Below, piece after piece: positions 25,327-33,501 of a DNA stretch of 37,480 bases. A program made the translations under genes and the position numbers. The stretch comes from B73-G16 sp964448445. GTDB taxonomy: Bacteria > Desulfobacterota > B13-G15. The stretch lies in contig CAYVAU010000008.1 in the NCBI GenBank assembly GCA_964448445.1, forward strand, positions 1 through 37,480, in the 5' to 3' direction. Each line of letters opens with the position of its first letter. Position 1 is the first letter of the stretch. The notes under the pieces were generated by a model that was not told the DNA's origin, ran no database searches, and worked only from the letters and a program-made list of their open reading frames with translations.

Positions 25327-26981
25327 GGGAGAGGATCTCTGAGGTGTTACAGGAGGCCTACAGGAGGGCCGTGGCCTCTGGCACCCTTCCCGAGGGTAAG
25401 CTCCCCGCCTTCACCGTGGAGTACCCCCCGGATGAATCCTTAGGGGACTACGCAAGCAACATCGCCCTGGTTTTGGCCTCCTCCCTGAAGATGAGGCCCC
25501 GTGATGTGGCGCAAAGAATCCTCGAAAGCATGCCGGATGAGCCTTCCATTGAACGGGTCGAGGTGGCCGGTCCCGGGTTCCTCAACTTCTTCATCAAGGA
25601 CAGCCTCTGGTTCGAGGAGTTGAGGAAGGCCTGCTTGATGGGGAGGTCGTACGGTCGCTGTGAGAGGACAGGGAGGCGGGTCCTTGTGGAATTTGTAAGC
25701 GCCAATCCCACCGGCCCCCTCCACATAGGCCATGGGAGAATTGCCGCCTTTGGGGATGCCCTTTCGAGGCTCCTTGAATGGGCCGGATGGCAGGTGGAGA
25801 GGGAATACTACATCAATGACGTCGGGACGCAGATGGAGGTGCTGGGGCGGTCGGTCCTGGCCCGCTACAGGGAACTTTTGGGGTTTGAGGCGGAATTTCC
25901 CGAGGATGGCTATCGCGGTGAATACATAATCGATGTGGCCAAGGAGATCCTGAAGAGATACGGAAGGCGATTACTCGAGTTGCCCGAAGAGGAGGCCGTG
26001 GGGATCGCCTCAAAGGAGGCCAGGGATATCATCCTCAACTGGATACGGGAGGAACTGTCGCTTTTCCGCGTGCACTTCGACCGTTTCTTCAGCGAGGCCT
26101 CCCTTTACGAAAACGGGAAGGTGGACAGGGTCCTTGAGGAACTCGGATCAAGGGGGCTCCTTTACAAGGAGGAAGGGGCCATATGGTTCAGCAGTTCGTC
26201 TTTCGGCGACGAAAAGGACAGGGTTGTGGTGAGGGCCACAGGGGCCAAGACCTATTTCGCCTCCGACATCGCCTACCATCTGGACAAGCTTTCCCGCGGT
26301 TACGACCTCCTGGTGAACATCTGGGGAGCCGACCACCACGGCTATGTCAAACGCCTCCAGGCGGCCATCCAGGCCCTGGGCCATCCCAAAGAAAGACTTA
26401 AGGTGATCCTGGTTCAGCTTGTAAACCTCCTTAGGCACGGCAAACGCGTCTCCATGTCAACCAGGGCAGGTGAGTTCGCCGCCTTAAGGGATGTGATAGG
26501 GGAGGTGGGGGTGGATGCCTCAAGGTTCTTTCTCCTTTTGCGCAGGGCGGAAAGCCCCCTGGATTTCGACCTGGAGGTGGCCAAGGTCAAGGGTGAGGAG
26601 AATCCCGTCTATTACGTGCAATATGCCCACGCGAGGATATCCAGCATCTTCAAAAAAGCCAGGGAGCGGGGGATAGGGCTCCCCGACCCCGAGCAGGTGG
26701 ACCTGAGCCCACTTTCCCTTCCCGAGGAGAGGTCCCTGGCGAGGGCTGTGGGGACCTTCCCCGAGCTGGTACTGGATGCTTCCTCCAATTTCGAACCCCA
26801 TCCGATCTCCACCTACCTCATCTCCTTGGCCAGGTCCTTCCACAGCTACTATAATAAACACCGTGTCCTTGGCGAAGAGAGGGGGCTAACGGAGGCTCGA
26901 CTCCTTTTGGCCTGGGCCATCAAGGAGGTCATAAGGAATGGCTTGGAAATCCTCGGGGTGGAAGCACCGGAGGAGATGTGA
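25323..26981 (+). CDS. argS: Arginyl-tRNA synthetase
   Basis: ArgS charges tRNA-Arg. The 552-residue class I synthetase has the N-terminal additional domain for the tRNA D-loop (about 1-110), the HIGH motif in NPTGPLHIGHGR near residues 124-135, and the KMSKS-equivalent SMSTRAG near 377. The C-terminal DALR anticodon-binding domain covers about 430-552. The length and the variant KMSKS are normal for bacterial ArgS. The start at 25323 overlaps the previous stop (ATGA); an in-frame upstream start at 25272 lies inside the nitrilase gene. The stop overlaps the SPOR gene. Confidence 0.97.
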   Translation: MRERISEVLQEAYRRAVASGTLPEGKLPAFTVEYPPDESLGDYASNIALVLASSLKMRPRDVAQRILESMPDEPSIERVEVAGPGFLNFFIKDSLWFEELRKACLMGRSYGRCERTGRRVLVEFVSANPTGPLHIGHGRIAAFGDALSRLLEWAGWQVEREYYINDVGTQMEVLGRSVLARYRELLGFEAEFPEDGYRGEYIIDVAKEILKRYGRRLLELPEEEAVGIASKEARDIILNWIREELSLFRVHFDRFFSEASLYENGKVDRVLEELGSRGLLYKEEGAIWFSSSSFGDEKDRVVVRATGAKTYFASDIAYHLDKLSRGYDLLVNIWGADHHGYVKRLQAAIQALGHPKERLKVILVQLVNLLRHGKRVSMSTRAGEFAALRDVIGEVGVDASRFFLLLRRAESPLDFDLEVAKVKGEENPVYYVQYAHARISSIFKKARERGIGLPDPEQVDLSPLSLPEERSLARAVGTFPELVLDASSNFEPHPISTYLISLARSFHSYYNKHRVLGEERGLTEARLLLAWAIKEVIRNGLEILGVEAPEEM

Positions 26982-27496
26982 TGGAAGATGAGGCCCTCAT
27001 GAGGTTGCAAAGGGAGAGGAAACTCCAGCAGCAAAGGCTCCTCTTGATCGTCGCCTTCTTGGGAACCTTCTTCGGGGGTATGCTGCTGGGAATGGTCCTC
27101 GGGGTAAAGATCGGGGGTGGGGGCGTCGAACGCCAGCAGATCGCTCAGGCGGATATCAGCTCGGCCAACCAGAGCCGGGAACCCGAACTTGATCTCACCT
27201 TTTATGAACGCCTGGAGGAACCCTCAGGGTCCGTTCCCGAGAAGGTGATGCAAGAAGCCCCCAAGAAAACTTATCTCCTCCAGGTTGCATCCTTCAGGCA
27301 AAGGGACAATGCCCTGAGGCTTTCCAAAAGGCTGCGCTCCAAGGGGATGACGGTTGAGGTTTGTGCTGTTAAGGTCAAGGGTGCCAAGTGGCATAGGGTG
27401 CTGGTGAAGGCAAGGGATTCCGAAGAGGCAAAGAGGCTGAAAGAGGTGCTGGAGAAGGAGGGGTTTAAGGGCATTAGGATCCTGGAGGGTGAATGA
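26981..27496 (+). CDS. SPOR-domain inner-membrane protein
   Basis: The 171-residue protein has a charged cytoplasmic N-terminus (about 1-20), one transmembrane helix (about 22-45), a periplasmic linker and a C-terminal SPOR domain (about 95-170, starting YLLQVASFRQRDNA). SPOR domains bind peptidoglycan glycan strands stripped of stem peptides and gather at division sites. The name DedD- or FtsN-like is tempting, but only topology and the SPOR domain support it. The start is ATG 26981, with GGAGGAG a few bases upstream; a GTG at 26978 is also possible. The argS-SPOR pair is common in deltaproteobacteria. Confidence 0.85.
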   Translation: MEDEALMRLQRERKLQQQRLLLIVAFLGTFFGGMLLGMVLGVKIGGGGVERQQIAQADISSANQSREPELDLTFYERLEEPSGSVPEKVMQEAPKKTYLLQVASFRQRDNALRLSKRLRSKGMTVEVCAVKVKGAKWHRVLVKARDSEEAKRLKEVLEKEGFKGIRILEGE

Positions 27497-28103
27497 ATTG
27501 AGATCAAAAAAGGGGAAACTAAGGGAGAACATCGAGGGGACAGCCGTAGCCATCCTCTTGGCCCTTTTCATAAGGGCCTTTTTCGTGCAGGCCTACAAGA
27601 TCCCCTCCAGTTCCATGGAACCGACACTACTTGTCGGGGATCACCTCCTGGTGCTCAAGTGTGCCTATGGCTTCAGGATCCCCCTTGTGGGCAGGTATCT
27701 CCTTGAATTTTCTCACCCCAAAAGGGGGGATATCATCGTCTTCGTTTACCCCAGGAACCCGAAGAAGGATTTCATAAAGCGGGTGATGGGACTCCCCGGT
27801 GAGAGGATACAGGTGATCGATCGCAAAGTGTATGTGAATGGGAAGCCAATTGAGGACCCGTGGGGGTTTTGGGCCAAGGGGACAGTGCTGAGGCCCAACT
27901 TCGGGCCGGTGATAGTTCCAGAGGGTCACTATTTCGTGCTGGGGGACAATCGCGACAACAGCATGGACAGCAGGTACTGGGGTTTCGTGCCGAAGGAGAA
28001 CATCCTGGGAAAGGCCCTCATCATATATTGGTCCTGGAATTCCAGGGGCAGGGGGCTCCTGGGAAAGGTCCGCTGGACCCGCATCGGTAAGATACTGTGG
28101 TAA
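27489..28103 (+). CDS. lepB: Signal peptidase I
   Basis: LepB removes signal peptides from Sec- and Tat-exported proteins at the outer face of the inner membrane. The 204-residue protein has one N-terminal membrane anchor (about 14-32), the catalytic serine in PSSSMEPTL near 38-46 and the catalytic lysine in DFIKRVMGLPGE near 94-105. Box E is GDNRDNSMDSRYWG near 152-165. It is a short, single-anchor form. The GTG start at 27489 overlaps the SPOR gene by eight bases. Confidence 0.95.
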   Translation: MNELRSKKGKLRENIEGTAVAILLALFIRAFFVQAYKIPSSSMEPTLLVGDHLLVLKCAYGFRIPLVGRYLLEFSHPKRGDIIVFVYPRNPKKDFIKRVMGLPGERIQVIDRKVYVNGKPIEDPWGFWAKGTVLRPNFGPVIVPEGHYFVLGDNRDNSMDSRYWGFVPKENILGKALIIYWSWNSRGRGLLGKVRWTRIGKILW

Positions 28104-28111
28104 GGAAGGAA

Positions 28112-29326
28112 ATGAAGGCAAAAGGGGTGGAAGAGAGGCTTAAGGGACATCTGGATTCCCTTTCCCCCCGGGACATAGTGGTGGGGATCCTGTCCAAGGA
28201 TGTCGAGCTGACGATCATCCACGTCATGAATGTGGCCACAAGCGGCCTGCTGGAGTACTTTCCCGGCTACCGTTCGGCGATCCTAGTCTGTGACGGCTAC
28301 AGCACCGACAGGACCCGGCAGTTGGCCGAGCTTTTCGAACTCCCCCCTCAGATCCCCAAACTCATCGTGGAAGAGGAGGGAGAGATCGGCAAGGGAAGCG
28401 GTGTAAAGACCGTTTTCCGGATAGCCAAGGGCCTCGGGGCCCAGGTGGTGGTGTTGCTGGATGGGGACCTTCTGAGCGTCCGCCCCGAATGGGTCGAACA
28501 TCTGGCAAAGCCACCCCTTTACGGAATCTCGGACCTGGTCATCCCGTATTATGTGAGGCACAAATACGACGGCCTTATCACCAACAATTTGGCCTATCCC
28601 CTGACGAGGGCCCTTTATGGTGCCTGTGTGAGGCAGCCCATAGGAGGGGAATATGGGCTGTCGATCGAACTCATCCAGCGTCTCCTAGAGCATCCCCTCT
28701 TCCCCCATCATTTTGGCATAGACATCTTCATAACCACGGTGGCCTTGGCCGAAGACCTCGCCGTACAGGAGGCCCTCCTCGGGGTGAAGATCCACGAATC
28801 CACCATGAAGTACCTCGATCCCCGCAAGCTCCTCTTTCCTATGTTCAATGAAGTGGTGAGGACCATGTTCGAGTTGATGATCTATTATGAGGATGTGTGG
28901 AGGAAAAGGTCTCCTCAGAACAGGTACAGGTGCCTGGCCCACTATCACGGAGTCACCCCGCCCCCAACCCTGGTCAACCTGCAGAAGGTAAAGGAGCTGT
29001 TTTTCAGGGTCTATGAGGAGTGGCAAGGGGTCATAAAGGATCTGCTCCCCCTTGAACTCTTTCAAGAACTGCAGGGGGCCATAAAGGGAGGAGATGTGAT
29101 GCTGGACATGGATCTTTGGTCCCGTCTGGTCTATGCCCTTGCTGCAGCTTACAAGAGGTTCAAGAATTCCCAGGTAATAGGGGCCCTCCGGGCCCTCTGG
29201 CTCGGAAGGTTCGTCACCTACGCCAAGGAGACTGAGGAGTTGGGAATCGAAGAGACGGAGAGGCTCCTGGAGGAACAGGCCAAGGTCTTTGAAAGGAACA
29301 AAGAATACCTGCTGAGGATCTTCTGA
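28112..29326 (+). CDS. GT-A fold glycosyltransferase, GT81/GT2-like (glucosyl-3-phosphoglycerate synthase family)
   Basis: The 404-residue protein has a GT-A nucleotide-sugar domain. VCDGYSTDRT near residue 64 and the acidic metal motif LLDGDLL near 115 are seen. The RQPIGGEYGLS segment near 172-182 and FGIDIFITTVALAED near 200-214 are characteristic of a family annotated as GT2 or as glucosyl-3-phosphoglycerate synthase-like (GT81). A helical C-terminal half of about 150 residues follows. Proven GT81 members make glucosylglycerate precursors used as compatible solutes; this member's acceptor is unknown. I chose ATG 28112, directly after an AAGGAAGGAA site, over a GTG at 28097. Its place ahead of lipid-like genes also allows a lipid acceptor, which is speculative. 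Confidence 0.8.
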   Translation: MKAKGVEERLKGHLDSLSPRDIVVGILSKDVELTIIHVMNVATSGLLEYFPGYRSAILVCDGYSTDRTRQLAELFELPPQIPKLIVEEEGEIGKGSGVKTVFRIAKGLGAQVVVLLDGDLLSVRPEWVEHLAKPPLYGISDLVIPYYVRHKYDGLITNNLAYPLTRALYGACVRQPIGGEYGLSIELIQRLLEHPLFPHHFGIDIFITTVALAEDLAVQEALLGVKIHESTMKYLDPRKLLFPMFNEVVRTMFELMIYYEDVWRKRSPQNRYRCLAHYHGVTPPPTLVNLQKVKELFFRVYEEWQGVIKDLLPLELFQELQGAIKGGDVMLDMDLWSRLVYALAAAYKRFKNSQVIGALRALWLGRFVTYAKETEELGIEETERLLEEQAKVFERNKEYLLRIF

Positions 29327-29337
29327 GGAGGTAGGAA

Positions 29338-30393
29338 ATGGAAAAGGTGAAGGTGGGAATCCTCGGTGCCACCGGGATGGTGGGTCAGCGCTTCGTGCAG
29401 CTTCTGGCGAATCATCCCTGGTTCGAGATAACCGAGGTGGCGGCTTCCGAGAGGAGTGCCGGGGTCAGTTATCGGGAGGCCATGGAGGGGCGATGGAAGG
29501 TGGAGGGGGAAATCCCCCAGAAGGTGGCAAGGCTTAAGGTCAAGCAATGCACTCCAGATCTCGACTGCAGGGTGGTGTTTTCGGCCCTTGATGCAAGCGT
29601 TGCGGGTCCAATAGAGGAGGAATTCGCCAGGGAGGGATATGTGGTGGTGTCCAATGCCAGGAACCATCGCATGGACCCAGATGTCCCCCTTCTGATCCCC
29701 GAGGTCAACCCAGAACATATCGAGATCATCCCCAAGCAGAGGGAAAGGTGGCCCAAGGGAGGGTTTATCGTCACCAATCCCAACTGTTCGACCATAGGCC
29801 TTGTAATGGCCCTGGCCCCTCTGAAGGAGGCCTTTGGTTTGAAGAGGGTCATCGTGACCACCCTTCAGGCCCTAAGTGGAGCGGGATATCCGGGGGTGGC
29901 TTCCTTGGATATCCTGGACAACGTCATCCCCTTCATCTCCGGCGAAGAGGAGAAGGTGGAGAGCGAACCCCTGAAGATCATGGGGGAACTCCGTGAGGGG
30001 AAATTCGTCCCGGCCACTTTCAGCATCAGCGCTTCGTGCACGCGGGTGAACGTCCGCGATGGGCACCTGGAAAGCGTAAGTGTGGAATTCGAAAAGAAGG
30101 CCTCCCCCCAAGAAATCATCCGGGCATGGGAGGATTTCAACCCCCTCAAGGACCTCGGGCTCCCTTCGGCCCCCAAAAGGCCCATTATCTACCGTCCCGA
30201 AAGGGACCGGCCTCAGCCTTTAAAGGACAGGGATGCGGAAGGGGGGATGGCCTGCGTTGTGGGGAGACTTAGGCCCTGCAAGGTCCTCGATTATAAGTTC
30301 TTCCTGCTCAGCCACAACACCATAAGGGGAGCAGCGGGGGCGGCGGTACTGAATGCCGAATACCTCCTCAAGAGGGGCTATATACCGACCTGA
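29338..30393 (+). CDS. asd: Aspartate-semialdehyde dehydrogenase, archaeal/fungal type
   Basis: Asd reduces aspartyl phosphate to the semialdehyde that feeds lysine, threonine and methionine synthesis. The 351-residue protein starts with a Rossmann motif (GILGATGMVGQRF, residues 8-20) and has the nucleophilic cysteine in NPNCSTIGL near residue 149. Segments such as SGAGYPGVASLDILDNV, SASCTRV and GHNT-like SHNTIRGAAGAA place it in the archaeal/fungal branch rather than the standard proteobacterial one. A clear GAGGAGG site precedes the ATG. It is the partner of lysC in the divergent run. Its stop is immediately followed by the next ATG. Confidence 0.95.
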   Translation: MEKVKVGILGATGMVGQRFVQLLANHPWFEITEVAASERSAGVSYREAMEGRWKVEGEIPQKVARLKVKQCTPDLDCRVVFSALDASVAGPIEEEFAREGYVVVSNARNHRMDPDVPLLIPEVNPEHIEIIPKQRERWPKGGFIVTNPNCSTIGLVMALAPLKEAFGLKRVIVTTLQALSGAGYPGVASLDILDNVIPFISGEEEKVESEPLKIMGELREGKFVPATFSISASCTRVNVRDGHLESVSVEFEKKASPQEIIRAWEDFNPLKDLGLPSAPKRPIIYRPERDRPQPLKDRDAEGGMACVVGRLRPCKVLDYKFFLLSHNTIRGAAGAAVLNAEYLLKRGYIPT

Positions 30394-32529
30394 ATGGTCC
30401 TAAGTGTCATCCTCTCTGTCGTCGTCATAGGCCTGAGCGGCATGACCGCTCAGATCCTGTTGTTGCGGGAACTCTTCGTATCCTTCCTCGGCAACGAGTT
30501 GACCTTTGGCATTGTGCTAGGGGAGTGGATCCTCTCGGAGGCCCTGGGCTCGTGGTGGGGAAGGAAGAAAAAGTGGGAACTTCAGGACTTCATAAGGCTA
30601 CAGATACTCTTTTGTGCTTCCCTCTTCTTAGGGCTGTTGCTGTCAAGGGATCTTAAGGCCGCAGTCTTTGACCCCTGGCGGGTCGGAGGATGTTCGGAAA
30701 TCCTGCTCATATCCTTCCCCTCGGTCTTTTTGCCGGCCTTCCTCCACGGGGCCCTCTTTCCCGCCTGCTGCGCCCTGATGACCCAAAGGGCGAAGGAGGG
30801 CGTAGGCAGGGCTTATATCTGGGAAACCCTGGGAACAGTCATTGGGGCTGTAACGGCCGGTTTCTTCCTCCTGCGGGTCCTTAACCCCATGCAGATCGTA
30901 CTCCTGCTCTGTGCCCTGCACCTGGGTGTATGCGCTTCCCTGGACAGGGAAAGGGCAGTGCCGTATCTGATCCTGTTTTGCCTCTGTGGTCCTTCGGCTA
31001 TGCTCTTTGCCCCATCCTTTGAACGCCTTTCTTTAAAATGGCGCTTTCCGGGATATGACATCCTGGAGAACAAAAACTCCCCCTACGGTAACCTCTCGGT
31101 ACTTCAAAGGGAAGGGGAGCTCTCCTTCCTCTTCAACGGCAAGCCCTTTGTGAGTCTACCCCATTACGACCCCTGGATCGAACTCCCGATGCACCTTCCC
31201 CTGCTCGTGCATCCCGACCCCAAAGAGGTACTCCTGATCGGTTCGGGGCTTGGAGGGAGGATATATGAGCTTTTAAAGCATCCGGTGGAGGAGATCGATT
31301 ACGCCGAGCTCGACCCCGAGATCATCAGCCTCTTTAGACGCCATCCCACCCCCTTGACTTCCCAGGAACTCAACGACCCAAGGGTACGGTTGAGGAATAT
31401 GGACGGCAGAAAATGGCTCATGACCTCGAAGGATCGTTATGATGTCATCCTCATCTCCCTCGGCTTTCCCTCGGATCTGCAAACCAACCGCCTCTTCACC
31501 CTCGAGGCCTTCCAGATCATGAAAGACCGGCTTCGAGACGGGGGCATCCTGTCCATGGAGCTGGAGGGGTCTTCCGTATACCTTGGCGATGAACTCAAGG
31601 GGATGTTATGTACGCTCATAAGCACTCTTCGCCGGGTCCTCCCTTACATAAAGGTCATCCCTGGGGAGATGACCCTCATTATGGCCTCCAGAAGACCTCT
31701 GGAAACCCCACCGGAACTCCTCAAGAAACGCCTCAAAGGGAGGAAAATCCAAACCCATCTGCTCACCCCTCAAATGATCCACTATCTGCTTTCCCCTGAA
31801 AGGGAGGGGTGGTTCCTCGGAGAGGTGACTCCCAATTGCCCCGCCAACAGGGATCTGCGGCCTCTTTTGGTCTATCGGACCTTGAGCTTCGAAGGCGCCC
31901 TTTATGATCCCGAACTTAAGGCGTTCCTTTCGAGATTTAAGCCTTGCGACAAAAGGACAATCTGGATACTTACCTCGGCCCTCCTTTTTGCCACCATGTC
32001 CCTGCTTCCCCGACGCAGGGGAATGCTCATCGCCATTGGGGTCACGGGTTTTTACGGGATGACAGGGGAACTCATCGTGATCTACATGTTCCAGACGGCC
32101 TTTGGCTATGTCTATCTTTGGATCGGACTGCTGCTTTCCGCCTTCATGTTGGGGGCCGCCTTGGGGGCCTTCTGGGGACAGAGGGTGAGAATCAAGAGGG
32201 GATTCACGATCTCAGAGGGTGCTATGGCGCTCTTCGCCCCCCTCCTCGGCCTGCTCTTGGGGACAAATCCTCCTGCAGGGGTTTACCTCTTGCTCAGCGG
32301 GATCCTGGGAGGGTTTGCGGGGTGGCAATTTTGTAGGGCAGCCAGTATCCAGGAAGGAAGGGCATCCCGGATCGGGGGGACCCTTTATTTTTCGGACCTG
32401 CTGGGGGGCCTCGTTGGGAGCCTCCTTTCCGGGGTGTTATTGTTGCCCCTGTGGGGTATAAAGGATTGTCTGGTGCTGATGGGGATAATAAAGGGGGTGT
32501 CCTTCCTGGGCCTGTCCCTGAGGAGTTAG
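30394..32529 (+). CDS. Membrane protein with a central spermidine-synthase-like domain
   Basis: The 711-residue protein has about six hydrophobic segments in residues 1-205, a soluble Rossmann-like domain at about 220-480 resembling spermidine/spermine synthase, and about five to six more membrane segments at 510-711. The cofactor loop reads GSGLGG (283-288) and is followed by AELDPE (304-309), as in aminopropyltransferases. The Asp of the usual GGGDGG loop is Leu, and the usual DSxDP loop reads SLGFPSD (354-360). The residues that bind the polyamine amine are therefore missing. It probably uses an adenosyl nucleotide or is a non-enzymatic scaffold; I cannot assign a substrate. It starts directly after asd and ends one base before the epimerase ATG. 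Confidence 0.75.
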   Translation: MVLSVILSVVVIGLSGMTAQILLLRELFVSFLGNELTFGIVLGEWILSEALGSWWGRKKKWELQDFIRLQILFCASLFLGLLLSRDLKAAVFDPWRVGGCSEILLISFPSVFLPAFLHGALFPACCALMTQRAKEGVGRAYIWETLGTVIGAVTAGFFLLRVLNPMQIVLLLCALHLGVCASLDRERAVPYLILFCLCGPSAMLFAPSFERLSLKWRFPGYDILENKNSPYGNLSVLQREGELSFLFNGKPFVSLPHYDPWIELPMHLPLLVHPDPKEVLLIGSGLGGRIYELLKHPVEEIDYAELDPEIISLFRRHPTPLTSQELNDPRVRLRNMDGRKWLMTSKDRYDVILISLGFPSDLQTNRLFTLEAFQIMKDRLRDGGILSMELEGSSVYLGDELKGMLCTLISTLRRVLPYIKVIPGEMTLIMASRRPLETPPELLKKRLKGRKIQTHLLTPQMIHYLLSPEREGWFLGEVTPNCPANRDLRPLLVYRTLSFEGALYDPELKAFLSRFKPCDKRTIWILTSALLFATMSLLPRRRGMLIAIGVTGFYGMTGELIVIYMFQTAFGYVYLWIGLLLSAFMLGAALGAFWGQRVRIKRGFTISEGAMALFAPLLGLLLGTNPPAGVYLLLSGILGGFAGWQFCRAASIQEGRASRIGGTLYFSDLLGGLVGSLLSGVLLLPLWGIKDCLVLMGIIKGVSFLGLSLRS

Positions 32530-33492
32530 ATGGCAAAGGTCCTCATAACCGGTGCCACCGGCTTCATAGGGAGTCACCTCGCAGAGAGGCTCCTTGAAGA
32601 AGGGCACGAGGTCTTCGCCCTCATAAGGAGGAGAGGGCGGTGGCTCCCAAAGGGGGTGAAGGTGATCCATGGTGACCTCCGGGGGGAACTACCGGAACTC
32701 AAGGGGTTTGACCATGTATTCCATCTGGCTGCCCTGACGAGGGCCATAAAGCCCTCTCAGTTTTTCGAAGTCAACACCTTGGGTACCAAGTACTTACTTG
32801 AGAGGATATTAAGGGACGGAGGAGTTAGAGGGAGGTTCATCTTCCTCTCCAGCCTCTCTGCCCAAGGCCCGACCAGAAGGGGAGCCCCCCTTTCAGAGGA
32901 TGTGCCTCCTCATCCCGTCTCCCCCTACGGATTGAGCAAGCTCATGGCGGAGGAGGCCCTGATGGCCTTCCGCTCCCAGATCCACATTGTGATCCTCAGG
33001 CCCGCCATAGTCTATGGTCCCAGGGACGAGTACATGCTGGAGTTCTTCCGCCTCATAAGAAGGGGAATCCTTCCCCTTCTTATGGATGAACAGTGGCTCA
33101 GCCTCTGCTACGTCCAGGACGTGGTGCAGGCCCTAATTTTGGCCTCCCAGAGGGATATCCCTTCCGGGGAAGTCCTCCTGATCTCGGATGGCCATCAATA
33201 TCCTTTGCAAGGTATTGCCGATATGGTAGCTTCTATCCTCGGAGTCAGCCTCAGGAAGGTGAGGATCCCCTTGGTCTTTGCGAAAACGGTGGCCCTTTTA
33301 TCGGAAATTCTTGCAAGGGCGAGAAAGAAGCCCCCTGCCTTCAACTTGAACAAATTCCGGGAGGCGGTCCAGGAGGCCTGGATCTGCGACATATCGAAGG
33401 CGAGGAGGCTTTTGGGATTTGAGCCAAAGTGGGGGCTAAGGGAGGGGCTCAGCCTCACCCTCTGCTGGTATCGCAAGCAAGGATGGCTTTAG
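32530..33492 (+). CDS. Extended SDR NAD(P)-dependent epimerase/reductase; candidate CerR-like ceramide-pathway reductase
   Basis: The 320-residue extended short-chain dehydrogenase has the nucleotide motif TGATGFIG (7-14), the serine region LSSLSA near 106-111 and the YxxxK pair Tyr133-Lys137. By fold alone it could be a sugar epimerase or a 3-beta-hydroxysteroid-type reductase. The next two genes suggest a more specific job. In Caulobacter a protein annotated as an NAD-dependent epimerase (CerR) reduces the 3-keto group during ceramide synthesis, beside serine palmitoyltransferase. This is contextual inference. The GAGGAG before the ATG lies within the previous gene's last codons. Confidence 0.8.
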   Translation: MAKVLITGATGFIGSHLAERLLEEGHEVFALIRRRGRWLPKGVKVIHGDLRGELPELKGFDHVFHLAALTRAIKPSQFFEVNTLGTKYLLERILRDGGVRGRFIFLSSLSAQGPTRRGAPLSEDVPPHPVSPYGLSKLMAEEALMAFRSQIHIVILRPAIVYGPRDEYMLEFFRLIRRGILPLLMDEQWLSLCYVQDVVQALILASQRDIPSGEVLLISDGHQYPLQGIADMVASILGVSLRKVRIPLVFAKTVALLSEILARARKKPPAFNLNKFREAVQEAWICDISKARRLLGFEPKWGLREGLSLTLCWYRKQGWL

Positions 33493-33501
33493 GAGGCGGA
33501 G

